A stretch of DNA of 64,000 nucleotides from Lyngbya aestuarii BL J. GTDB taxonomy: Bacteria > Cyanobacteriota > Cyanobacteriia > Cyanobacteriales > Microcoleaceae. Numbering within the stretch: the first letter of the stretch is position 1; each line of letters starts with the position of its first letter. The translations under genes and the position numbers were made by a program. The stretch is taken from contig NZ_AUZM01000023.1 in NCBI RefSeq assembly GCF_000478195.2, positions 22,224-86,223 on the forward strand, in the 5' to 3' direction. The notes below the pieces were generated by a model. That model did no database searches and was not told the DNA's origin. It worked only from the letters and a program-made list of their open reading frames with translations. Positions 17,373-25,770 of the stretch are shown in pieces.

Positions 17373-18098
17373 ATGAATGAATCCGAAAACGAATATCAAT
17401 TAAAGATACTGGATATGGCGACTCATCTTTGTCTGGATAAAATCGCCACTCCCACGGATGAAAATCTAATATTTATGGAATCTAATGTTGATAAAATTAT
17501 TTGGGATGTAGCGACCGAAATCTATCAACAGAGTGGTTTTAAAGCTGATTTGGCTAGGGTCAGAAATATCGTTATTTCTCGTATTGAAAATATCAGGTAT
17601 CAAGTTCAGCTTAAAGCCGAACCAAAAGCCGCAGAACAGGCTAAATGTGAAGCCGAGTTACGAGAACAAGCCGAACCAAAAGCGGCAGAAGAAGCCCAAC
17701 GTTTAGACGAGTTGCAAGAACAAGCCGAACAAAAAGCAGCAGAAGAAGCCAAACGTGAACCCGAGTTGCAGAAACAAGCTGAACAAAAAGCGGCAGAAGA
17801 AGCTAAACGTGAAGCCGAGTTGAAAGCCGAAATTTTTCTCCAACTACGAAGGGTATTGGCCGAAGAATTAAGAGTCGATGAAGAAAAGGTAAATTTTGAC
17901 AGCAATATTACAGACTATTTGCGTGTACATTGGGCGGATAGGCTACTCATTTCTGTGGCTATAGAGCAGGAATTTGAAATTGAGATACCAGACGATGAAG
18001 CAAAAAAAATTGGTCTTTATGGCTTCAATTCTTGCACAGTTAGAGAATTATTCGATTATATTTATCAGAAGATTAACAACACTACAAAAACAAAATAG
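17373..18098 (+). CDS. Coiled-coil protein with 18-residue repeats and a Ser-less acyl-carrier-like domain
   Basis: The 241-residue protein has a helical N-terminal domain (1-78), four tandem 18-residue repeats of the type AEQKAAEEAKREAELQKQ (about 82-153, 54-bp DNA repeats) forming a charged coiled coil, and a C-terminal domain (about 160-240) that reads like an acyl carrier protein: VNFDSNITDYL, then the helix II position, IEQEFEIEIPDDEAKKI and TVRELFDYI. Where a true carrier has DSL, this protein has DRL (Asp189-Arg190), so no phosphopantetheine can be attached there. A scaffold or protein-interaction role is my inference. The repeats make the copy number prone to change. Confidence 0.75.
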   Translation: MNESENEYQLKILDMATHLCLDKIATPTDENLIFMESNVDKIIWDVATEIYQQSGFKADLARVRNIVISRIENIRYQVQLKAEPKAAEQAKCEAELREQAEPKAAEEAQRLDELQEQAEQKAAEEAKREPELQKQAEQKAAEEAKREAELKAEIFLQLRRVLAEELRVDEEKVNFDSNITDYLRVHWADRLLISVAIEQEFEIEIPDDEAKKIGLYGFNSCTVRELFDYIYQKINNTTKTK

Positions 18099-18289
18099 AA
18101 TCTGTTCTGCGTTCTGGTCATCCTCCAACTACAGCAATGGTGTCCCACAAACGAGCAACTTGTCAACCCGTGCGATGGCTAGTTCGCAGTGGGTGGGCGT
18201 CGAGAGGGGTTGGGGGAGAGGTCATACCCCCCTTTTTAAGGCAGGGCTGTTTCATTTTCTGTCAGAAATTGTAGAACCTAACCCCCCAA

Positions 18290-18314
18290 CCCCCTTCCCT
18301 ACGAGGGAATGGGG
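18290..18314. repeat. Dispersed hairpin repeat, ACG-triloop family (copy 2)
   Basis: CCCCCTTCCCT pairs with AGGGAATGGGG, one mismatch, around ACG. Compared with copy 1 the stem has changed on both sides (TCTCCT/AGGAAA to TTCCCT/AGGGAA), so pairing is kept. It lies in the 530-base region 18099-18629, which otherwise shows no convincing gene. Confidence 0.65.
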
Positions 18315-18397
18315 AGTTATTAAGAGTTGTAGATACTTAATAATCTTAAAAATCCTCCCCTCGCAATTTATCAACATTCCCGAATGGGACACCTTTT

Positions 18398-18418
18398 CCC
18401 TCTCCTCGTAGGAGAGGG
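18398..18418. repeat. Dispersed hairpin repeat, ACG-triloop family (copy 3, inverted)
   Basis: CCCTCTCCT and AGGAGAGGG form a perfect 9-bp stem around CGT, the reverse complement of the ACG loop of the other copies. It is followed by a TTAGGGAGAGG extension that is also the complement of the upstream flank of copies 1 and 2. Confidence 0.7.
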
Positions 18419-18629
18419 TTAGGGAGAGGTCGAGACGGAATGGGGGGAAGGGGGGATAAAATCTTAAGAGAATGCTGAGATTTGCAACACCCTTGAGTTT
18501 TGCTCGCCGCTTGTGCTTAAATGAGAATCTGGGGAACATCTGATCTGGCGATCGCAATTCGGTAAAAATAAAATTGTACAAGCGAGAAGTTCTCCAGATT
18601 TGACGCAGGTACTTGGCGGAGGATAATAA

Positions 18630-18953
18630 ATGTTAACTCAAAATCAGGCTAGATTGGCAATTGTTGAGCGCATCAGAACCGCTTACCAAAATAATCCCAC
18701 CCGAACAATTGCGATAGGAGTCGGAGTTGTGGTCTTAACTCCTGCGGTAATTCCGTTACTCAAACCCGTTGCGAAAGCAGCGATAAAAGGCGGGGTTTCG
18801 ATGTACGAAAAAACCAAGGCGGCGATGGCAGAAACGGGCGAAGTGTTCGGAGATATCGTTGCCGAAGCCCAAGCAGAAGTCGCCGCAGAAGCCCAACAAA
18901 AAGCTGAACAAACAGCGGCTTTATTATCCAACCACAGCAACCCGAAGAACTAA
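18630..18953 (+). CDS. DUF5132-type small membrane protein (copy 2)
   Basis: A 107-residue protein with a hydrophobic segment IGVGVVVLTPAVIPLLKPVA, the following KAAIKGGVSMYEKTKAAMAE stretch and an Ala/Glu-rich acidic C terminus (EVFGDIVAEAQAEVAAEAQQ). It is clearly the same family as the proteins at 14952 and 18950. GGAGG sits 7 bases before the ATG. It converges on copy 3 with the two stop codons overlapping by 4 bases. Function unknown; its repeated presence beside HMA2 proteins suggests a shared membrane complex. Confidence 0.85.
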   Translation: MLTQNQARLAIVERIRTAYQNNPTRTIAIGVGVVVLTPAVIPLLKPVAKAAIKGGVSMYEKTKAAMAETGEVFGDIVAEAQAEVAAEAQQKAEQTAALLSNHSNPKN

Positions 18954-19234
18954 ATAATTTTCTCGGCAGATGTCGTCGAATTGTTGTTAGGATTAAACCC
19001 ATTTTGTTCGATGTCTATTCGGGTTTGTTTGGTTTCGTGATAAACGGATAACCCTTGTTTAATGGCAGCTTTTAGCAAGGGTCGTCCCAATTTCGTTGCC
19101 GCCGGAACCACAATGGTTCCCAAAACAATCACCCCAATTCCGGCTAAGGCGAGTTGATGGTTGGGGTTTTCGTCTTCGAGAATTTCTCGCAAATGAAGTG
19201 ACAAAACAGACCGATCCCAATGAATTAGAGACAT
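18950..19234 (-). CDS. DUF5132-type small membrane protein (copy 3)
   Basis: The 94-residue product keeps the family pattern: hydrophobic LAGIGVIVLGTIVVPAATKL followed by GRPLLKAAIKQGLSVYHET. The N-terminal 30 residues differ from the other two copies, and the C terminus is Asn-rich rather than Glu-rich. AGGAG precedes the ATG at about 8 bases. It starts 51 bases after the P-type ATPase stop on the same strand and is probably the last gene of the HMA2-ATPase-DUF5132 operon. Confidence 0.82.
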   Translation of the reverse strand: MSLIHWDRSVLSLHLREILEDENPNHQLALAGIGVIVLGTIVVPAATKLGRPLLKAAIKQGLSVYHETKQTRIDIEQNGFNPNNNSTTSAEKII

Positions 19235-19285
19235 AATTGCTCTCCTAATATTTTATCAACAATTCAACCCAAAAATTTGATGATT

Positions 19286-21541
19286 TTAACGAGAAGTTGA
19301 ACCTCCACCTTCAAACTGATGTTGAACTAACGGACGCAAACTATTTAAACCCGCAGCAATTGCCGAACCGTTGTGAATAACTGTCGCAATTAATGGGTTT
19401 AAACCGATAGCCGAAGCCAACCCCAAAGCAATTAAATTCGGGGCGACAACAAGCAGGGTATTTTGGTCGATTAAATTGCGAGTTTCCTTGGAAATAGCGA
19501 TCGCCTGTAGTAAACTACTAATATCATTATTCATCAACACAATATCGGCCGTTTCCCTTGCCACATCGGAACCATCTTCAAAAGATACCGAAACATCCGC
19601 ATAAGCCAACGCTACCGAATCGTTTAACCCATCACCAACAAACGCCACAGTTCGCCCGGAACGGTGCAAATCTCGAACAATTTTCGCCTTTTGTTCGGGG
19701 AAAGCTTCCGCGTGAACTCGCTTGGGTGGAATGTTCAATTCTTCTGCAACTAAATCCGCCCGTTGACGGCTATCTCCGGTTAACAAATGAATCTCCATTC
19801 CGTAGCGGTTTTGTAATTCTTCAATTAACTCTAAACTTTCAGGACGCAAGGGGTCAGCATATTGTATCGCCCCCTGCAATTGACCGTTACAGGCGACATA
19901 TATTAACGACATCCAAGCGGAATTTTCGGGCGAATTTTCGGTATCAGGTTGATCTAATCCTTCCAAACTAATCCCCTCTTGGGTGATAAATCTCCCGCTT
20001 CCCACCAAGACTTTTTGACCTTCGATTTCCGCCCGAATTCCCAAACCAACTTCATAATTCCAATCCACCCGGGGCGGTATTTCTATGTTTTGTTCTTGAG
20101 CGTAACGTACAATTGATTCTGCAACCGGATGAGTAATTCTTTGTTCGCTTGCTGCCGCATATTTGATCACGTCTTTGGCTGACATTCGCCCGGAAATTGT
20201 TTTCACCCCAACGACGGAAATATTACCTTGAGTTAGGGTTCCGGTTTTATCAAAAACAATGGTATCGAGTTCGGCTAATTGTTCTAAGGTGCGTCCGCTT
20301 CTAACTAAAATACCGTGTCGGGTGGTGTGGTTTAAAGCGCCTAAAAAAGCGGTGGGAATAGACACTCGAATTCCGGTGACAAAATCGAGAGTTAATATTG
20401 ATGCGGCTCGGGCGGGGTCGCGGGTGGCGGCGAAGACAATTCCTGCTAAAATAAGCGAAGGTACGATCAGGCGATCGGCAAGTTGAGCGGCATAGTTTGC
20501 CATGCGGGTATCGTGAACGGGCGCTTTTTCCAACAGTTCTAAACTCGCCGCAGCCCGGGTTTTTTGACCGATGCGTTCGGCTTTGATGTGCAGGCTTCCC
20601 GAACGAAGCAGGGTAGAGGCGTAGACAAAGGTGCCGTTTTCTGCAACAATGGGCATGGATTCGCCTGTGAGTTGCTGCTGATCGACGACGGCTTTTCCTT
20701 CTATAACAACCCCATCAACGGGTATTTGTTCGCCGGGATAGACGAAAACGATTTCTCCGGGTTCTACTTGGTCGCTCGGAATTGATTGTTTTTCGTCGTT
20801 GCGTTCGACCCAAGCGAAGCGTCCAATCGTATCAAGTAGGTCTGCGGTTTGGTGTTCGGTGGAACGGGCGGTTTGTTCGCGGATGACGTCTCCGAGTTCG
20901 TGCAGGGTGAGGACGAGGGCGGGTGTAACGAGTTTTCCTTGCGCTCCTCCCAAGCTTAGGGCGAGTAAGTCTAAGCAGTCAATGTTGAGTTTTTGCTTGA
21001 CAAATAGGCTGTAAAATGCACGTTGGGCGACGGGAAAGGTAACGAGCGCCAGAGAACCCCAGGCAAAAGGACGCAACCACGCCAAGCGAGTTGAACTACT
21101 CAGTAAGGCGAGAAGGGTGGCGCCGGTTGGGGCGATGAGGCTTGACCATTCTCCCTCGTCGTCGGCCTCGTTGGGTTCGGAAGGTTTCGCTAAAGAAGAA
21201 TCGGAAATATCTTCGACGGTAATTGTGGTTCCGGCTTGTTGGATGAGGTTTGATAATCGAGAATAAATCTCAATATCGGTTGAGATGTGAGGTTGATAAT
21301 GAATCGCAACAGAAGCGGCTGCACGGTTAATTCTAACTTGAATAACGTCCGGTTCCGACTGCAATACTTTCTCTAATATTTCTGCATAATAGTTATCGGA
21401 ATTGAGCCGATAAACCCGAAATCTCACCCGTCCCGGCACCGCATGAACCAAATAGGGCGCTGATTCTACGATGCGTTCCGATTTGATGATCGCGCCGTTG
21501 GTGTCAGAAAGGGAAATTAATTTATGATTCGTTGCTGTCAT
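19286..21541 (-). CDS. P-type ATPase with N-terminal HMA2 domain and no CPx motif
   Basis: The 751-residue protein has an HMA2 domain (about 30-110; HAVPGRVRFRVYRL), P1B-like membrane segments, the actuator TGES motif, the phosphorylation motif DKTGTL with Asp431, and the hinge GDGLND. It is therefore built to hydrolyse ATP and pump an ion. The membrane motif that defines metal P1B pumps (CPC, SPC, CPH and similar) reads FVT at 387-389 in LDFVTGIRVSIPTA, so none of the usual Cys ligands is present. The substrate is unknown. It overlaps the upstream HMA2 gene by 20 bases and is co-transcribed with it and with the following DUF5132 gene. Confidence 0.9.
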   Translation of the reverse strand: MTATNHKLISLSDTNGAIIKSERIVESAPYLVHAVPGRVRFRVYRLNSDNYYAEILEKVLQSEPDVIQVRINRAAASVAIHYQPHISTDIEIYSRLSNLIQQAGTTITVEDISDSSLAKPSEPNEADDEGEWSSLIAPTGATLLALLSSSTRLAWLRPFAWGSLALVTFPVAQRAFYSLFVKQKLNIDCLDLLALSLGGAQGKLVTPALVLTLHELGDVIREQTARSTEHQTADLLDTIGRFAWVERNDEKQSIPSDQVEPGEIVFVYPGEQIPVDGVVIEGKAVVDQQQLTGESMPIVAENGTFVYASTLLRSGSLHIKAERIGQKTRAAASLELLEKAPVHDTRMANYAAQLADRLIVPSLILAGIVFAATRDPARAASILTLDFVTGIRVSIPTAFLGALNHTTRHGILVRSGRTLEQLAELDTIVFDKTGTLTQGNISVVGVKTISGRMSAKDVIKYAAASEQRITHPVAESIVRYAQEQNIEIPPRVDWNYEVGLGIRAEIEGQKVLVGSGRFITQEGISLEGLDQPDTENSPENSAWMSLIYVACNGQLQGAIQYADPLRPESLELIEELQNRYGMEIHLLTGDSRQRADLVAEELNIPPKRVHAEAFPEQKAKIVRDLHRSGRTVAFVGDGLNDSVALAYADVSVSFEDGSDVARETADIVLMNNDISSLLQAIAISKETRNLIDQNTLLVVAPNLIALGLASAIGLNPLIATVIHNGSAIAAGLNSLRPLVQHQFEGGGSTSR

Positions 21542-22127
21542 CGCTAGTTACCCCTGATGGTGTAGTAAGGTGCGAGTTGGCGGGTGTTTCTAGGGAGAGA
21601 GCGCTGTCGATAAAGTTCATTAACCGCATTCCCAGTTCCCAATCACTCATGCCTTGAGTCGTATAATTAATTGTAATTGAAGCCGCCGCCCGATTAATCC
21701 GAATATTGGTAATTTGTTCTTCTTCAGAGAGGATTTGTTCGAGGCGTTGGCTAAAATCTGCATCGGTGGCTAAACGAGAAATTCTGAGGCGAATTCTTCC
21801 GGGGATTGAGTGAACAATGGTATACTCTGAATCGGAATTATTTTCTGTATAATTTGCTGCTGAATGGGTTGTATTTTCCGCTTCAGGTGTTACCAAATGA
21901 GACTGTTTTTTCAGGTGCGTCAGAATTTGACGAAACACACTGGCAATGATTAAATTGGCTAACAGGGCTTGGGAGCCTCGCAGTTGAAAGCGGGAAGTGA
22001 CAACTATCCCGACAACAACAGGTAAAATCGCCTCAATTTCCCCGTGTTCAAGTAGAAAATCTGCGATGCGAGTTTCTGTATTTTGAATGGGAATGGAACT
22101 GACTGAATTTGAGGATGTTGTGGTCAT
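21522..22127 (-). CDS. HMA2 domain membrane protein upstream of the P-type ATPase
   Basis: The 201-residue protein has N-terminal hydrophobic segments (about 28-65, LPVVVGIVVTSRFQL and LLANLIIASVF) and a C-terminal HMA2 domain (about 98-175) beginning VHSIPGRIRLRISRL and containing INRAAASITINY, nearly identical to the matching stretch in the ATPase (INRAAASVAIHY). No CxxC metal site is present. It overlaps the ATPase start by 20 bases, a sign of translational coupling, and may be a dedicated partner subunit. A duplication from the ATPase N terminus is likely. Confidence 0.85.
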   Translation of the reverse strand: MTTTSSNSVSSIPIQNTETRIADFLLEHGEIEAILPVVVGIVVTSRFQLRGSQALLANLIIASVFRQILTHLKKQSHLVTPEAENTTHSAANYTENNSDSEYTIVHSIPGRIRLRISRLATDADFSQRLEQILSEEEQITNIRINRAAASITINYTTQGMSDWELGMRLMNFIDSALSLETPANSHLTTPSGVTSDDSNES

Positions 22128-22895
22128 ATTACGTTAACCCTTCTCGCTCACTGATTATACCATCAAAAAGGAAGTTGTTTCTCTTTTTTTAAGTTTTGTT
22201 GTCAAAAGATGATTTTGAGATCCGAGAAGGATTAACGCGCATTTTACAGCAGGTTCACAGAATCGGGATACAGACAAAACCTCTACTCTACTGGGTTGTT
22301 AAAATCCGATGGGAATTGTTATTCCCGACTCAAAGAGCGCTCGCGATGAATCTATGGAAATTCTAAAAATTTGGCGATCGCGAATCTTAACTTGCATAGG
22401 TTCAAACTGTCCCGGACTAGATGAAAATGGAACGTTGAGGACAATCAACTTTGAATGTCAATCCTAAGAACTCAAGTTTTAAATTTATAAGCCGTTAGTC
22501 CTCCCTGGCGATCAGTTTAGTGTTCAGGTAATGCTCAATGATGCGACTGTAACAGAATATTTCATCGTTTAACAGCGATTATAGAATAGTTTAGGGGTTG
22601 ATTAGCGACATCAGTTAATCAACTTTTTTGGATTTAATATTGGTTTTATTTCATCAAATTTCTACCCGATTTTAGATTAAAAAATCAACTTAATTTTATT
22701 TAAAATCAATAACATAGAAAATGTTATATATGATATTATATCTACAAGTTATAAATCCTTTCTAAAGATTCACAATCTTTGAGAAGCTGTAGTTTAGGTA
22801 TCTGGCCGACTTCAAGCTGAAAACTCATTCAACCTTTCTACAGCCCCGTAATATGCAGCAGCTTTCTACATTCAAACTCAATCCACCCACTAACA
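22128..22895. other. Divergent intergenic region between the HMA2 operon and the CHAT receptor gene
   Basis: About 770 bases with no convincing gene. Near its left end the minus strand carries TTTTGACAACAAAA (core 22196-22205), a match to the sites at 16574 and 14867. At 22553-22576 it holds CAGAATATTTCATC-N4-AACAGC, which recurs with the same spacing at 38573-38596 upstream of another plus-strand membrane protein gene. The rest is A+T-rich leader. Confidence 0.55.
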
Positions 22896-25610
22896 ATGAA
22901 AAAACAAGTTGTTATCAGAATATCAGGGGGCGATTTTGATACAGGTTTTCCTGTTGTTCTAGAGTTTTGGGAAGACGGTACAATCATTGCCATAGATCGC
23001 GATTGTCCTAAACTTCCCGCCCAACCAGAAATTGAAGAAAATTATAAAGAATGGCAAGAAAATTATAGGGTTTTGGGAGATAGAACGATTCAATTTCCAG
23101 ACGCACAAATTACCAACCAATCGACTTGTCAAGATTGTTTTAATGTAACTAAAAAGCTTGAAAAGACTCTAGAAAGTTGGTTTAAAAATCCTATTTTTGG
23201 GGATATTCGAGGGCGAATTGTGGGACGTTTAAGGGATGTAACGCCCAACGAATCTGTAAGAGTTGTTTTGGATACGCCTAATCATTATCTACGGAGATTA
23301 TCTTGGGATAGCTGGGATTTATTTGAAAGAGATTATTTTTTACCCAATGCGGAGTTAGTCCTTTTATCTCGATACAATCGACCTCCAGAAATGCTCAGAA
23401 TACCCGTTAAAATTCTGGCTATTTTTGGCAGCGATGAAGGAGGTCTGGAACTGACGCAGGATAAAGAACTAATTAAAAAATTAGCCGAACATGGAGGAGA
23501 AATTACCTGCATTCCCAAAGAAGGAAATTCTCTCACTCTCCCAGAACTATTTAAGACCCTTTCTCGGGGAAATTGGGATATAATTTTCTATGCCGGACAC
23601 AGTTCAGGTCAAACCCTTCAAGTTACTAATACTGTAGATTTCAACGTCTCGCTATTAAAAGAAGCCCTGAGAATAGCGGCTCCCCATATTAAGCTTGCGA
23701 TCTTTAATTCTTGTGATGGATTAGATATTGCGGACTATTTAGCAGAGTTTAATATTCCCCATTTAATCGTCATGCGAGAACCGGTTCCCGATGAAGTAGC
23801 CCGAATTTTTTTGAAGTATTTTTTAGCAGAATTTATTCAAGGAAAACCCCTTCATGTTGCGGTTCATCAAGCCAGACAACAATTACATCAATTAGAAGTT
23901 CCAACCGCAGACAATGAACCTTATTATCCGGGAGCATCCTGGCTACCGATACTCTTACAAAATCCGACGGCTCCCCAACTGTATTGGCCTCAACCAGAAC
24001 CAGAACCCTTACCCGAAAAACCCTTAATCCAACCCAAAGTAACGATGATATTTGGGTTAGTATTAATGGGTATTTTTATAGGTGTTTTCTGGGGAAATTC
24101 AAGCCGCTTTTTTAAGAAACCTAATGTGTTCGGAGATGCTATCAGTGGGGGCGAGGAAATTGTCATAAAAATGTTTCAGCAACGGCGTAAACAAAGGGGT
24201 GTAGAACCTGTTGCCGATTGCCAAAAACCCTTGAAGTATTTTCTACCGATTTGGAAGGGTTATATTAAACAACAGTGGAATGATTGTTTTGTCAGCAAAA
24301 AAAGTTATCACGAAGCCATTCAACACCTTCAAAAAAGCTGGGAAGAAGAAAAACACGATCCCGAAACTTTAATCTATCTCAATAACGCCACGTTGGAAGC
24401 GACAGGAGCCGATTACTATACCATTGCTATTGTTGTTCCGACGATAAAAAATCAAGCCGGAGAAGTCATTGATGTTGAACTTGCAGAAGACATTCTGCGG
24501 GGAATTGCTCAAGCCCAAACTGAAGTTAACTTGAGTTTATTCAACGGGGATGAATCTGCTGAGTATACCTTACCGGGTTCAGATTTTCTTCAGCGTATAG
24601 ACTTAAATGGAAAAGGTTTAAAAGTGATTATTGCTGATGATTTTAACTTCAAACCTCAAGCCATCAAAAATGCACAGATCCTCGTTAACAACTCAGAATT
24701 TTTAGGCGTAATTGGTCATTATTCCAGTGAGATGACCCTCGCTACTTTAGATATTTACAACAAAAACAAAGTAGTTTTAGTGACTCCCGGAACAAGCACC
24801 TCTGAACTCAGTGAAAACCCCGAACAGTTTTTCTTCCGAATTCCCGCAGTGAATTATTTGCAGGCTTATGAAATGGTTGACATCTTGACCGAGGAAATCA
24901 AGCAAAAAAAAGTCACGATTTTTTATAATCCTGCCAGTCCCTTTTCCAGCGATTACAAACAACACTTTGAAGAAAAATTGTTAGAAAAAGGAGGAGAAGT
25001 TATTGCCTCTTTTAACCTTTCTAGCCCTAACTTTAATGCTAAAGAGGCGATGGAAAGAATTAGAAACTTTGAAGAAGAATCCGCGATTATTTTAATACCC
25101 GACGGTCAGGTGACAAATTCTGTTAATCAAGCCCTAGAAGTGATTAAAGAAAATCAAGGTGAATATTTGATGTTCGGTAACTCCTCGGTTGACACGCCCA
25201 GAACTTTGGCGCTCGGTCAAGAATATCTAGAAAAATTACATTTAGTCATTTACTGGCACCATTTAAACAGTTCTCAGCCCGATTTTTCGCAAATAACTTC
25301 GCAGCTTTGGGGTGAATTCGTCAGTCTTCGTACCGCTTTAGCCTACGATGCGGCTCATGTTTTGATTGAAGGAATGAGACAAAATCCCACCCGCAAAGGA
25401 ATTCAAAAAATACTTTCTAGTGAAAGCTTCAGGGTTGACGGCGTGACGGGGAAAATTGAGTTTAAACCGGGAACAGGCGATCGCAAAGAGCAACCCATTG
25501 ATATTGTTAAAGTTGCTGCTTGTGCGAATCAAGAGTATGGGGTTATTTTTCTCCCGAAAAACTTTTCAAGACCGGAAGAAGCGGGCTTAAATTGTTCAAA
25601 TCGTGAATGA
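22896..25610 (+). CDS. CHAT protease domain fused through one membrane helix to a ligand-binding receptor domain
   Basis: The 904-residue protein has three parts. The N-terminal 360 residues end in a CHAT (caspase-like) domain with the catalytic pair His235 (FYAGHSSG) and Cys273 (FNSCDG). A single hydrophobic helix follows at about 381-400 (IFGLVLMGIFIGVFWG). After a helical linker, residues 505-900 form a type I periplasmic-binding-protein domain like those of branched-chain amino acid transporters (YTIAIVVPT, VIGHYSSEMTLATLDIY, VLVTPGTSTSEL). Topology suggests a protease in the cytoplasm and a sensor in the periplasm. No transporter genes are adjacent. A signal-triggered protease is inferred; ligand and target are unknown. 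Confidence 0.88.
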   Translation: MKKQVVIRISGGDFDTGFPVVLEFWEDGTIIAIDRDCPKLPAQPEIEENYKEWQENYRVLGDRTIQFPDAQITNQSTCQDCFNVTKKLEKTLESWFKNPIFGDIRGRIVGRLRDVTPNESVRVVLDTPNHYLRRLSWDSWDLFERDYFLPNAELVLLSRYNRPPEMLRIPVKILAIFGSDEGGLELTQDKELIKKLAEHGGEITCIPKEGNSLTLPELFKTLSRGNWDIIFYAGHSSGQTLQVTNTVDFNVSLLKEALRIAAPHIKLAIFNSCDGLDIADYLAEFNIPHLIVMREPVPDEVARIFLKYFLAEFIQGKPLHVAVHQARQQLHQLEVPTADNEPYYPGASWLPILLQNPTAPQLYWPQPEPEPLPEKPLIQPKVTMIFGLVLMGIFIGVFWGNSSRFFKKPNVFGDAISGGEEIVIKMFQQRRKQRGVEPVADCQKPLKYFLPIWKGYIKQQWNDCFVSKKSYHEAIQHLQKSWEEEKHDPETLIYLNNATLEATGADYYTIAIVVPTIKNQAGEVIDVELAEDILRGIAQAQTEVNLSLFNGDESAEYTLPGSDFLQRIDLNGKGLKVIIADDFNFKPQAIKNAQILVNNSEFLGVIGHYSSEMTLATLDIYNKNKVVLVTPGTSTSELSENPEQFFFRIPAVNYLQAYEMVDILTEEIKQKKVTIFYNPASPFSSDYKQHFEEKLLEKGGEVIASFNLSSPNFNAKEAMERIRNFEEESAIILIPDGQVTNSVNQALEVIKENQGEYLMFGNSSVDTPRTLALGQEYLEKLHLVIYWHHLNSSQPDFSQITSQLWGEFVSLRTALAYDAAHVLIEGMRQNPTRKGIQKILSSESFRVDGVTGKIEFKPGTGDRKEQPIDIVKVAACANQEYGVIFLPKNFSRPEEAGLNCSNRE

Positions 25611-25643
25611 TCTCATGTCCGATTAATTAATTATAATTTTGTA

Positions 25644-25701
25644 GGGGCGGGTTCTGAATTAATTGATCATTTCCCACTCTCAACCCATATAAACCCGCCC
25701 C
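25644..25701. terminator. Inverted repeat between convergent CHAT and feoB genes
   Basis: GGGGCGGGTT (25644-25653) and AACCCGCCCC (25692-25701) are perfect 10-base inverted arms 38 bases apart. The position between two convergent stops suits termination, but the large loop and lack of a T run also fit a dispersed repeat. Confidence 0.5.
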
Positions 25702-25770
25702 GCTATTATTGCCTGTTCCCTAATAACTGTTGACTGGTCACTGTTTAAACCCAGCCCAAATTGACGACAA

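Noticed and set aside
17606..17905. Ala/Ser/Cys-rich minus-strand ORF of 99 codons
   Set aside because: It is the antisense reading of the 54-bp repeats of the coiled-coil gene.
12290..18418. Short repeats as a possible CRISPR array
   Set aside because: The copies are isolated hairpins kilobases apart with no regular spacers and no cas genes in the window.
18252..18581. 109-codon minus-strand ORF between the carrier-like and DUF5132 genes
   Set aside because: Its Pro- and Ser-rich translation comes from hairpin repeats 2 and 3 and does not look like a protein.
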